A DNA stretch of 64,000 nt, taken from NCBI RefSeq assembly GCF_009363615.1, contig NZ_CP045384.1:618501-682500 (forward strand), given 5' to 3'. Made by a program: the position numbers and the translations under genes. This stretch comes from Ruegeria sp. THAF33. Lineage in GTDB: Bacteria > Pseudomonadota > Alphaproteobacteria > Rhodobacterales > Rhodobacteraceae. Below the pieces are notes generated by a model that was given only the letters and a program-made list of their open reading frames with translations, made no database searches and was not told the DNA's origin. Positions 16,378-25,318 of this stretch are shown here, piece by piece. Position 1 is the first letter of the stretch; each line of letters opens with the position of its first letter.

Positions 16378-16410
16378 TATCGTGCGATTGCAAAAAGCGA
16401 TTTGACGATA
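16378..16410 (+). promoter_or_regulatory. Candidate LysR operator upstream of formate dehydrogenase
   Basis: TATCGT (16378-16383) and ACGATA (16405-16410) form a dyad with 21-bp spacing that also contains GCGATT and AGCGATTTG. It lies in the 85-bp gap between the LysR gene and the formate dehydrogenase genes. Tentative, on symmetry and position only. Confidence 0.3.
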
Positions 16411-16451
16411 TGCTAGCCTGATGAGACACGGGGCCTGAATCGGAGGGCATC

Positions 16452-18155
16452 ATGGCACCATTAGACACCAAGCCATCAGGCGCACCCAAGGGCGTCTGGA
16501 AGTCAGGTAAAGGCAAGGGGCGGCACACGCCCAAGGGCCGACAGTTTACGGATGAAGCGCAGGCCGAAATTGCGCGCCTGCTGGGCGACCGCCCACGCCG
16601 CCGCGACCTGCTGATCGAGTTTCTGCACCTGATTCAGGACACGCACGGCCATATCAGCGCCGACCATATCGCCGCGCTGGCCGTCGAGATGCGGATCGGG
16701 CAGGCCGAGATTTACGAGACCGCGACCTTCTATGCCCATTTCGACGTGGTGAAAGAAGGTGAAACACCGCCCCCCGCGCTGACCATTCGCGTCTGTGATT
16801 CCCTGTCCTGCGAAATGGCTGGTGCGCAGCAGTTGAAAAAAGCGCTGGAGGATGGGCTGGACCCGTCCGAAGTGCGCGTTCTGCGCGCGCCCTGTATGGG
16901 GCGCTGCGACACGGCACCGGTGCTGGAAATCGGGCACAACCATATTGACCACGCGACCCCTGAAAAGGTGCAGGCTTCGATTGCTGCGGGCGACACTCAT
17001 GCCCATCTGCCCGACTATGAGACCTTCGCGACCTATGTCGAGAACGGCGGTTACGCCAAGCTGAAAGAGCTGCGCGAGGGCGGCGACTGGGAAGCGGTTC
17101 AGGAACAGGTTCTGGCCTCGGGCCTGCGCGGTTTGGGCGGCGCAGGTTTCCCGTCGGGCAAGAAATGGGGCTTTGTCCGCATGAACGACGGCCCGCGTTA
17201 CCTGGCCGTGAACGGGGACGAGGGCGAGCCGGGCACCTTCAAGGATCGCTACTATCTGGAACGCACGCCGCATGTTTTCCTCGAAGGGATGCTGATCGCC
17301 GCCTGGGCGGTTCATGCAGAGACCTGCTTTATCTACATGCGTGACGAATATCCAGCCGTTCTGGAAATCCTGCGGCGCGAGATCGCGGCTTTGGAACAGG
17401 CCGGGATCGTCGAGAAAGGCTATATCGACCTGCGCCGCGGCGCGGGCGCTTACATCTGCGGAGAAGAATCCGCGATGATCGAGTCGATCGAGGGCAAAAA
17501 GGGCCTGCCGCGTCACCGCCCGCCCTTCGTGGCGCAGGTCGGCGTTTTCGGCCGCCCGACGCTGGTGCACAACGTGGAAACGCTCTACTGGGTGTCCAAA
17601 ATCTGCCGGGAAGGTCCGGAGATCCTCAATTCGGTTGAAAAGAATGGCCGCAAGGGGCTGCGCAGCTATTCGGTCTCGGGCCGGGTGGCCAAGCCGGGCG
17701 TTTACCTGCTGCCGGCAGGGTCGACCATTCTTGACGTGATTGATGCAGCCGGGGGCATGGCCGAAGGTCATGTGTTCAAGGCGTATCAACCGGGCGGGCC
17801 GTCGTCAGGTCTTCTCCCCTCCAGCATCGACGACGTCCCGCTCGACTTTGACACACTACAGCCGCTGGGCACCTTCATCGGGTCTGCTGCGGTTGTGGTT
17901 CTGTCCGATCAGGACACGGCCCGTGATGCGGCGCTGAACATGCTGCGCTTCTTCGAGGATGAAAGCTGTGGCCAGTGCACGCCCTGCCGGGCGGGCTGCG
18001 AAAAGGCGGTCAAGCTGATGCAGGCCGACAAGTGGGATACCGATCTGCTGGAAGATCTGTGCCAGGTGATGGGCGACGCTTCGATCTGCGGTCTGGGGCA
18101 GGCGGCCCCGAACCCGATCCGTCTGGTTATGAAACACTTCGCTGAAGAAATCTGA
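16452..18155 (+). CDS. fdsB: NAD-dependent formate dehydrogenase, fused FdsG-FdsB (NuoE-NuoF-like) subunit
   Basis: A 567-residue fusion of two diaphorase subunits. Residues 30-170 are NuoE/FdsG-like with the [2Fe-2S] ligands C115, C120, C148 and C152. Residues 200-567 are NuoF/FdsB-like: GLRGLGGAGFPSGKKW binds FMN, YLAVNGDEGEPGTFKDR binds NAD(H), and ESCGQCTPCRAGC plus a later Cys (SICGLG) hold the 4Fe-4S cluster. It would pass electrons from the formate-oxidising subunit to NAD+. Start ATG follows GGAGGG. The next gene begins 13 bp later. In Rhodobacter capsulatus these are separate fdsG and fdsB genes, so the fusion is a lineage trait. The N-terminal 30 residues are basic and disordered. 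Confidence 0.93.
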   Translation: MAPLDTKPSGAPKGVWKSGKGKGRHTPKGRQFTDEAQAEIARLLGDRPRRRDLLIEFLHLIQDTHGHISADHIAALAVEMRIGQAEIYETATFYAHFDVVKEGETPPPALTIRVCDSLSCEMAGAQQLKKALEDGLDPSEVRVLRAPCMGRCDTAPVLEIGHNHIDHATPEKVQASIAAGDTHAHLPDYETFATYVENGGYAKLKELREGGDWEAVQEQVLASGLRGLGGAGFPSGKKWGFVRMNDGPRYLAVNGDEGEPGTFKDRYYLERTPHVFLEGMLIAAWAVHAETCFIYMRDEYPAVLEILRREIAALEQAGIVEKGYIDLRRGAGAYICGEESAMIESIEGKKGLPRHRPPFVAQVGVFGRPTLVHNVETLYWVSKICREGPEILNSVEKNGRKGLRSYSVSGRVAKPGVYLLPAGSTILDVIDAAGGMAEGHVFKAYQPGGPSSGLLPSSIDDVPLDFDTLQPLGTFIGSAAVVVLSDQDTARDAALNMLRFFEDESCGQCTPCRAGCEKAVKLMQADKWDTDLLEDLCQVMGDASICGLGQAAPNPIRLVMKHFAEEI

Positions 18156-18168
18156 GGGAGACAGAGCC

Positions 18169-20952
18169 ATGCTTGATGCAAGCCCAAACAAGACCGTCAC
18201 CTTCAACCTGAACGGCGATGACGTCACCGTGCCCGAAGGCACCACCATCTGGGAAGCGGCCAATGGCCGTGGACTGGTGATCCCGCATCTGTGTCACAAA
18301 CCGGCGCCGGGCTACAAACCCGATGGCAACTGCCGCGCCTGCATGGTCGAGGTCGAGGGCGAGCGTACGCTGGTCGCCTCGTGCATCCGTCCGGCGGCTG
18401 ACGGGATAGTGGTGAAAACCGACACCGACCGCGCCGAGAAATCGCGCGCCATGGTCATGGAGCTGCTGGTGGCCGACCAGCCCGCGGAAGCGCACGACAA
18501 ATCGAGCCACTTCTGGGACATGGCCAAGCTGAACGATGTCAGCGACAGCCGTTTCCCGGCGAAAGAGCCCGAGAAGATTCCGCTGCTGGATGACAGCCAT
18601 GTGGCGATGCGGGTCAATCTGGATGCCTGCATCAACTGCAACCTCTGCGTCCGCGCCTGCCGCGACGTACAGGTCAATGACGTGATCGGCATGGCTGGGC
18701 GCGGGCATACCGCGCAGGTGGTGTTCGACCAGAACGACCCGATGGGCGAGTCGACCTGCGTGGCCTGCGGTGAATGCGTTCAGGCCTGCCCGACCGGCGC
18801 TCTGATGCCCGCCACCGTGCTGGACGACCAGCAGCACGGCGACAGCAAGGATTACGATTCCGAAACCGAAAGCGTCTGCCCCTTCTGCGGGGTGGGCTGC
18901 AAGGTCAGCCTCAAGGTCAAGGACGGCAAGGTCAAATATGTCGAGGGCATCAACGGCCCCGCCAACGAAGGCCGTCTGTGCGTCAAGGGCCGGTTCGGGT
19001 TCGACTATATCCACCACCCGCATCGCCTGACCAAACCGCTGATCCGGCGCGAGGATGCACCGGCAAAAGGTCTGAACGTTGATCCCGGCAACCTGTCGAC
19101 CCATTTCCGCGAAGCGACCTGGGAAGAAGCGATGGATCTGGCGGCCACGAGACTGATGGCCCTGCGCGACCAAGACCCGCGCAGCGTTGCGGGCTTTGGC
19201 TCGGCCAAATGCACCAACGAAGAGGCCTATCTGTTCCAGAAGTTCATCCGTCAGGGTTTCAAACACAACAATGTCGACCACTGCACCCGTCTGTGCCATG
19301 CGTCGTCTGTGGCCGCTCTGATCGAGAACGTGGGCTCGGGCGCGGTGACGGCGACCTTCAACGAGATCGAGAATGCCGATGTGGCGATCATCATCGGCGC
19401 CAACCCGATCGAGAACCACCCCGTCGCGGCGACCTATTTCAAGCAGTTCGCCAAGCGCGGCGGCAAGCTGATCGTGATGGACCCGCGCGGTGTCGGCATG
19501 CGCAAATTTGCGGACGAAATGCTGCAATTTCGGCCAGGTGCCGATGTCTCGATGCTGAACGCGATCATGAACGTGATCGTCGAGGAAGAGCTGTATGACA
19601 GCCAGTACATCCACCGCTGGACCGAGAACTGGGAGGCCGAGAAAGAGCATCTGCGCCAGTTCACCCCCGAGAAGATGGCGCCGATCTGCGGCATCGAACC
19701 GGATCAGCTGCGTCGCGTTGCGCGCACCTTTGCGCAAGCCAAGGCTGGTCTGATCTTTTGGGGCATGGGCGTCAGCCAGCATATCCACGGCACCGACAAT
19801 TCGCGCTGCCTGATCTCGCTTGCATTGATGACCGGGAATGTCGGCAAACCCGGCGCGGGTCTGCACCCTCTGCGGGGCCAGAACAACGTGCAGGGCGCAT
19901 CAGACGCCGGCTTGATCCCGATGTTCCTGCCGGACTACAAGACGGTGACGGATGACGGCATTCGCGCGCAGTTCACCAATATCTGGAAATCGGATGATTT
20001 CTCGAACGAGAAGGGTCTGACCGTCACCGAGATCATCGACCAAGCCTATGCGGGCAACATCAAGGGCATGTACATTCAGGGCGAAAACCCGGCCATGTCC
20101 GACCCGGATGTTGGCCACGCACGTGAGGCCCTGGCCAAGCTGGACCTGATGATCGTGCAGGACATCTTCCTGACCGAAACCGCGAACTATGCCGACATCA
20201 TTCTGCCGGCCTCGGCGCTGTATGAAAAGAACGGCACGGTTTCGAACACCAACCGTCAGGTGCAACGTGTCCGGCCGGCCGTGGCGCCTCCGGGTGAGGC
20301 GCGCGAGGATTGGAAGATCACGGTCGAACTGGCGCAGCGCATCGGGCTGAACTGGGACTACTCCGATGTGTCCGAGGTCTTTGCCGAGATGAAACTGACC
20401 ATGGAGTCGCTTGACAATATCACGTGGGAACGGCTGGAAAACGAGACGATCACCTATCCGTCGCTCAGCGAAACCGATCCCGGCCAGTCTATTGTGTTCG
20501 GCGATGGTTTCCCCCGCGCGGGTGGCAAAGCAAGGTTCACTCCGGCCAATGTCATCCCGCCTGATGAGGCGCCCGATGATGAATACCCGATGATTGCCAC
20601 CACCGGCCGTCAGCTGGAACATTGGCATACCGGTTCAATGACCCGCCGGGCAAAGGTTCTTGACGCGGTCGAGCCAGAGGCCAATTGCTCGATGAACCCG
20701 CGCACGCTGAAGCTGATGGGGATTGATCCGGGCGAAATGATCCGCCTGACCACGCGTCGTGGTTCGATTGAAATCATGGTGCGCGCCGACCGGGCCATTG
20801 CCGAAGACATGGTGTTCATCCCGTTTGCCTATGTCGAAGCGGCGGCGAACATCCTGACGAACTCGGCCATCGACCCCTACGGCAAGATCCCCGAGTTCAA
20901 ATTCTCGGCCATTCGTGTCGAAAAGATCGAGGATGCGATGGCAGCGGAATAA
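18169..20952 (+). CDS. fdsA: NAD-dependent formate dehydrogenase, molybdenum catalytic subunit
   Basis: A 927-residue FdsA-type protein oxidising formate to CO2 at a bis-MGD molybdenum (or tungsten) centre. Residues 8-90 are a [2Fe-2S] ferredoxin domain (C42, C55, C58, C72). Two ferredoxin-type 4Fe-4S motifs follow (CINCNLCVRAC, CVACGECVQAC), then the Mo-proximal cluster motif CPFCGVGC. The catalytic pair is C376-H377 in CTRLCH, a cysteine rather than selenocysteine enzyme. The segment HDKSSHFWDM lies where NuoG-like proteins carry a His-Cys3 cluster and has no Cys. The C-terminal MopB domain is intact. fdsC and fdsD, needed for maturation in R. capsulatus, do not follow. Confidence 0.95.
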   Translation: MLDASPNKTVTFNLNGDDVTVPEGTTIWEAANGRGLVIPHLCHKPAPGYKPDGNCRACMVEVEGERTLVASCIRPAADGIVVKTDTDRAEKSRAMVMELLVADQPAEAHDKSSHFWDMAKLNDVSDSRFPAKEPEKIPLLDDSHVAMRVNLDACINCNLCVRACRDVQVNDVIGMAGRGHTAQVVFDQNDPMGESTCVACGECVQACPTGALMPATVLDDQQHGDSKDYDSETESVCPFCGVGCKVSLKVKDGKVKYVEGINGPANEGRLCVKGRFGFDYIHHPHRLTKPLIRREDAPAKGLNVDPGNLSTHFREATWEEAMDLAATRLMALRDQDPRSVAGFGSAKCTNEEAYLFQKFIRQGFKHNNVDHCTRLCHASSVAALIENVGSGAVTATFNEIENADVAIIIGANPIENHPVAATYFKQFAKRGGKLIVMDPRGVGMRKFADEMLQFRPGADVSMLNAIMNVIVEEELYDSQYIHRWTENWEAEKEHLRQFTPEKMAPICGIEPDQLRRVARTFAQAKAGLIFWGMGVSQHIHGTDNSRCLISLALMTGNVGKPGAGLHPLRGQNNVQGASDAGLIPMFLPDYKTVTDDGIRAQFTNIWKSDDFSNEKGLTVTEIIDQAYAGNIKGMYIQGENPAMSDPDVGHAREALAKLDLMIVQDIFLTETANYADIILPASALYEKNGTVSNTNRQVQRVRPAVAPPGEAREDWKITVELAQRIGLNWDYSDVSEVFAEMKLTMESLDNITWERLENETITYPSLSETDPGQSIVFGDGFPRAGGKARFTPANVIPPDEAPDDEYPMIATTGRQLEHWHTGSMTRRAKVLDAVEPEANCSMNPRTLKLMGIDPGEMIRLTTRRGSIEIMVRADRAIAEDMVFIPFAYVEAAANILTNSAIDPYGKIPEFKFSAIRVEKIEDAMAAE

Positions 20953-20975
20953 GATCGCGGCCAGACTGAACAAGG

Positions 20976-21007
20976 GCGGCCTCTGGAAGGGGGCCGCTTT
21001 TTCTTTG
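20976..21007 (+). terminator. Rho-independent terminator after formate dehydrogenase
   Basis: GCGGCC (20976-20981) pairs with GGCCGC (20992-20997) over a 10-nt loop and is followed by TTTTTCTTT. It lies 24 bp after the stop and closes the operon, showing that no further fds gene follows. Confidence 0.8.
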
Positions 21008-21229
21008 CCGCGCCGTCTTTCAAACGATTGCACCGTCTGACCTGCCCCGGCAAATCGTCGGGATTTCATTTGGCCGCGGCACCGCGCAATTTCCGCGCTG
21101 GCGATTGCATCGCGACCACCAACGAAATCGGAATCAGGCGCCGACAAGGCAATTTGAACACCCGTCACCTGCTTGGGCGACATGAACGGATGGCTCAGCT
21201 CGGTTTCTTTTGTGACAGTTGGTCAGTCG

Positions 21230-24200
21230 TCAGTAGTCACGCTCGAAGAACACACCCACGCCGGTCTCTCCTCGGCCATCGACCGTACCGCGCACGGTGA
21301 AATTGTCCGTGACATCGAGGTTCAGGTTCACTTCGGTGTCACCTTCGGTGTTCACGGTGAAGTCCGTATAGAGGTTTTCACCCAGGTACGCGCCCGCGCC
21401 CAAACGGCCCGCGCCGCTTTCGGAAGCTCCTATGTCGACCGTGTCGACTCCGGTGGAGTCGCGGAGACCTTTGGTTGCATCCCCTCCCGCACCGCTAAGC
21501 TGCGCCAGTGATGCTGCCATTTGCGCGATCAGGAAAGGCGAGATTTCTGAAAACCGGTTCCCGAACAGCAACATTGCCAGTGCTTCTTCAGCCGGACGTT
21601 CGGGGTCGGAAAACACATTGACCTCAGGTGAATCCAGCGGGCCGGCAATTTCGATCGTCGCGGTGCCGTCAGACGTGCTGGCTGAAGACTCGAACTCGAT
21701 ATAAGGGGTCAGGTCGCCCTGCAACGTGACGATCCCCTTGGTCAGTGCCAATCTGCGGCCCAGAATGTCGAAATTCCCCCGGATCAGTTCGATCTGACCG
21801 GACGGCACGACAGAGGCAGTAGTGCCGCCGATGAAAATTCGACCACCCAGTTCAGCGTTCACCCCGCGCCCTCTGACGAAAACCGCTTTGGGTGCAAGCA
21901 GGCTGATATCCAGCGCAATACGGGATGCGCTTTTCTCCGATCCTTCGGTCACGACCAATCCGGCCCGCTCTCGCGTGACGAAACCGGCGCGACTTTCGTT
22001 GATGTGCTGGATGTCCGGGATAGGTGCCGCGCCTACCGCGCCGGACGCGGCGGCAAGGTTGATGTTGGTTTCGTCAAACGTGATCTGACCGGCCAACGAA
22101 CTGTTTCCGGCCAACGCCCCGGTCATGGCAATCTGACCGTTCAGGGTGGTTTCATACAGCAACCGGTCTGTCAGCACTAGGTTGTTCAGGGTGGTGGTAA
22201 TCTGGGCGTTGAACGGAGGGGTCAGGTCAACAGGCCCGTTGACGGTAAAGTTGCCGCCCGCCCGAACTCCGCCATTCAGTGTAATGTTTGCGCGACTTTG
22301 CGCCAGATCCACCTGACCACTGATCCCGGTAATGGTCTGACCAGCATCCGGAATTGCAAGAGATGTGCCCGAAGTGGTGACTGAACCGCTCAGCGACGCC
22401 AGCGCCGGAGCACCTTTGAGTGCCAGATCGAAGCGCGCCGAACCGTCGATCTTGTTGGGTGTGATGAAGACATTCGCGATCCCAAGGTTGATGCCGCCCT
22501 GTGCCTTCAGATCCGCCTGACTGCTGGTTTCATCAAAAGTGCCGGCCAACGTGGTGTCAATGTCGGCAGGCCCTTGCGCCTTGGCGTCAATCGTCCAGAC
22601 ACCGTTATCGCGTTTGGCCGTTCCCTTTGCTGCCACAGTGCCGGGAAATTCGGGAACGAACTGCTCGATCCGGTTCAGTTTGGCGTCAAAATCCACATCA
22701 GCCGAGCCATTCTGGCCGACCGTTCCTTGAAGGCTGGCGTAAGAGCTGTCAGGCCCGTCCAGGCGAGCAGTGCCTTCCAGTCCAGAGCCGGTCGGAGCGA
22801 CGTTCCCGCTCAGGTTCAGCGGTCCGGACAAGGTTTGCGACAGTCGGGCAAGGTCATCCAGTTTGGCGGAAAAGTCCAAACCGCCGGCGTCTCGGTTCAG
22901 CTTGCCCGATGCATTCGCCGAAAGGGCCGTTCCAATCAGTTGGAACGTGCGGATATCCAGACCTTCATCATTGTTCATCGCGTCCACGGTCAGGTTCGTT
23001 CGCCCCTGGATCAGGTCGTCAACGGCGTCGATCCCGGTTTTGATGTCGTCCGCCGACAGATTGCCTTTTACGTCGAACGCCTTGCTGCCGACTGCGCCCT
23101 TGCCGGCAACATCCGCTCGGATCGCCCCTGCCAGATCGCGTTTTGCAAGGCTGGAAAACGGTGACAGGTCCGGGATGTTCACATTGACCTGCCCGTCAAT
23201 CGCAAGGTCTTTCCTTGGGTCGTCTATGGTAACAGAGGCTTTGGCGGTCAGGGCTGAACCGTTCACCGATGCGTCGCGGATCACAATCTGTTCCTGGCTC
23301 AGCGCTCCGTCGAACGTGATCTCGTTGCGACCGACCAACAGAGGGTCGATCTCGGCCAGACCGGTTTTGATATTCCGGCCCGATACGCTGGCCGTGCCGT
23401 CAAACTCCAGCGTCTGAACAGTTCCTTTTCCGTTCAGTTTCGCTTGCACTGCACCCCCAAGCTCGCGTTTGGCAAGGCCGGAAAACACGGACAGGTCCCG
23501 GGAATTGACCGTCGCCTGACCATCAATCGTCACGTTGCCATCAGGGGTCGTTACCGTGCCGTCGGCCTGGGCGCGCAAGGTATCACCGATCAGGGTGAAA
23601 TCTCGGATGGTTACGCCATCTGCGCCGCGCCTGGCGTCGAGCGTTATTGTTGTATTGCCCTTGATCACCGGATCGATGTCATCACGCCCGGTCGAGAGGT
23701 CGGTTCCTTCGACCTCCAGTTTGCCGTCGAAACTGCCTTCCAGTGGTGAGCCTTGGCCGTTTAGACGGGCCGAGACCTGGCCTCCCAGCTCCAGGTGGGC
23801 CAGTTCCGAAAACCGGGACAGATCCGTGGCTTCCAAAGTGGCGGTGCCGTCGACGGCCAGACCGGTGGACAGGCCGCTGACCAATGCGTCGACGCCCAAT
23901 TCGTAATCCGCACCAACCAGTTCAAGACCGGTCAGGTTCAGGGATTGGTCACTGCCATATTCGAAAGTGCCATCCAGAGTGACGAGGTCGCCAATTGCTG
24001 CATTCAGGGCCTTGTCCGCCAGGTCAATACCGTCCAACGCGGCCTGCAGGTTGCCATTGATTTTTAGTACTGCGCCCTGTTCCAGGGTCCCGTGAGCAGT
24101 AATTTGCGCGCGCTCCAAATCAACCTGCTCGGCCTGTACGGCGTTTGCAGTCAGGCTCAGGTCCCAATGATTGCCGTTTTTTTCGTCGTACAGCGCCGAA

Positions 24201-25318
24201 ATCTGTGCTGCTCCAACGGACGTGTCACCGCCCGAAGCTGGAAGAGTTACCCTTTCACCCTCCGGCGGCGTTATGCGTCCTTGCAGGGCCGCGAGTTGCA
24301 ATCGCCCACCTGCCGCCAACTGTAACTGGCCTTTCAGGTTCAGTGCTTGTGACGAGATCTCAAGCTCGTCAATTTCCAGCGCACCTTCAGGTTGGGTTCG
24401 CCCATCCACATAGAGCTGTGTTTTGGCACCGAAAAACGTATCCATTTCTTCGGCGACAAAAGGTGTCAAATCACCGCCGAGATCGGCAGTAAACGCAATG
24501 CCCTCTTCCGCGCTGGCCGCGGCAGTCGGGGCCGAGCGTAACCGAACCTGACCCGTCACCCGAGGCTGACCATCGCTGCTGAGACCGATATCGGCCGTAA
24601 AATCGGTCACTGGTCCGGATCCTTTCGCTGTCAGCGCGATAGGCGGGGTATCCGGCATTTTAAGAGCGGTCGAGATCAGGCCGCCCGCTGCCTCTGTCAC
24701 CTGAAGGTCAAGATCAATTTGGCTGTTTGAATTCTGAAAGCCCGCTGTCAACTTGATTTCATCACCTGCCCGGTCCAGCCGTGTGATATCAAGGTTGGTG
24801 TCCAGCGTCCCGTCGGCCAGTGACAGGTTGCCACTAACCGCCAGTTCTGCGGCCACTCCGATCAGGGGCTCGCCCAAAGCCAACTCGTCGATGCGAATTT
24901 CACCGATTTCGATGGCAACCGGCAGTTCAGGCAGTTGGAAGCCTTTTGCCTCTGCGGTTGGCGGCGGCGTGTCTTTGGTGGTGGTGCCAGGCGCGCGGGC
25001 AACGTCGATCTCTTGCGCCGTCAGGGCATTGACTGAGAACCGCCCACGGATCAAAGCCAGTCGGTTCCAGTCAAGTTCGGCATCTTTTATGGTCAGCCAG
25101 ACCCCTTCGTCATCGGCAACGGTGATCTCGGCAATCGTGGCACGTGAACTCAGTGCACCTTGCAGACCTTCGACAGTAACGTTCTGATCCTCGCCCGACA
25201 GGGTATCCTGCAGGAACCGCTCGATCATGCTGCCGCCTTCGTCCTCCTGCGGATGTCCGGCCACAGGCACGACTGCCAGCGCGCCGATCAGCAGAGGATA
25301 TGAAAGGTACCGTCTCAA
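21230..25318 (-). CDS. tamB: Translocation and assembly module subunit TamB
   Basis: A 1362-residue envelope protein. An N-terminal signal-anchor (about 3-21) is followed by a long beta-rich body of AsmA-like repeats and a C-terminal TamB (DUF490) domain (about 1000-1362) ending in a beta-signal-like FFERDY. TamB spans the periplasm and, with TamA, moves phospholipids and assembles outer-membrane proteins such as autotransporters. Four related blocks start at residues 499, 608, 717 and 822 (DLSRFSELA, DLSVFSGLA, DLSPFSSLA, DLARLSQTL), a tandem period near 109 residues. The start codon overlaps the tamA stop by 3 bases, so translation is coupled. The length is typical for alphaproteobacteria. 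Confidence 0.95.
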   Translation of the reverse strand: MRRYLSYPLLIGALAVVPVAGHPQEDEGGSMIERFLQDTLSGEDQNVTVEGLQGALSSRATIAEITVADDEGVWLTIKDAELDWNRLALIRGRFSVNALTAQEIDVARAPGTTTKDTPPPTAEAKGFQLPELPVAIEIGEIRIDELALGEPLIGVAAELAVSGNLSLADGTLDTNLDITRLDRAGDEIKLTAGFQNSNSQIDLDLQVTEAAGGLISTALKMPDTPPIALTAKGSGPVTDFTADIGLSSDGQPRVTGQVRLRSAPTAAASAEEGIAFTADLGGDLTPFVAEEMDTFFGAKTQLYVDGRTQPEGALEIDELEISSQALNLKGQLQLAAGGRLQLAALQGRITPPEGERVTLPASGGDTSVGAAQISALYDEKNGNHWDLSLTANAVQAEQVDLERAQITAHGTLEQGAVLKINGNLQAALDGIDLADKALNAAIGDLVTLDGTFEYGSDQSLNLTGLELVGADYELGVDALVSGLSTGLAVDGTATLEATDLSRFSELAHLELGGQVSARLNGQGSPLEGSFDGKLEVEGTDLSTGRDDIDPVIKGNTTITLDARRGADGVTIRDFTLIGDTLRAQADGTVTTPDGNVTIDGQATVNSRDLSVFSGLAKRELGGAVQAKLNGKGTVQTLEFDGTASVSGRNIKTGLAEIDPLLVGRNEITFDGALSQEQIVIRDASVNGSALTAKASVTIDDPRKDLAIDGQVNVNIPDLSPFSSLAKRDLAGAIRADVAGKGAVGSKAFDVKGNLSADDIKTGIDAVDDLIQGRTNLTVDAMNNDEGLDIRTFQLIGTALSANASGKLNRDAGGLDFSAKLDDLARLSQTLSGPLNLSGNVAPTGSGLEGTARLDGPDSSYASLQGTVGQNGSADVDFDAKLNRIEQFVPEFPGTVAAKGTAKRDNGVWTIDAKAQGPADIDTTLAGTFDETSSQADLKAQGGINLGIANVFITPNKIDGSARFDLALKGAPALASLSGSVTTSGTSLAIPDAGQTITGISGQVDLAQSRANITLNGGVRAGGNFTVNGPVDLTPPFNAQITTTLNNLVLTDRLLYETTLNGQIAMTGALAGNSSLAGQITFDETNINLAAASGAVGAAPIPDIQHINESRAGFVTRERAGLVVTEGSEKSASRIALDISLLAPKAVFVRGRGVNAELGGRIFIGGTTASVVPSGQIELIRGNFDILGRRLALTKGIVTLQGDLTPYIEFESSASTSDGTATIEIAGPLDSPEVNVFSDPERPAEEALAMLLFGNRFSEISPFLIAQMAASLAQLSGAGGDATKGLRDSTGVDTVDIGASESGAGRLGAGAYLGENLYTDFTVNTEGDTEVNLNLDVTDNFTVRGTVDGRGETGVGVFFERDY
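22855..23824 (-). repeat. Tandem ~109-residue repeats within tamB
   Basis: The encoded blocks beginning DLSRFSELAHLELGG, DLSVFSGLAKRELGG and DLSPFSSLAKRDLAG share a TG..xID..(I/V)xG spacing further in (TGRDDIDPVIKG, TGLAEIDPLLVG, TGIDAVDDLIQG). They are spaced 109 residues apart, with a weaker fourth start 105 residues on. This suggests duplication of a structural unit of the periplasmic groove. Confidence 0.75.

Noticed and set aside
18127..19866. 579-codon antisense frame in fdsA and a similar 428-codon frame in the fused fdsGB gene
   Set aside because: Long antisense frames are expected in GC-rich genes with strong third-position bias; neither resembles a protein family.
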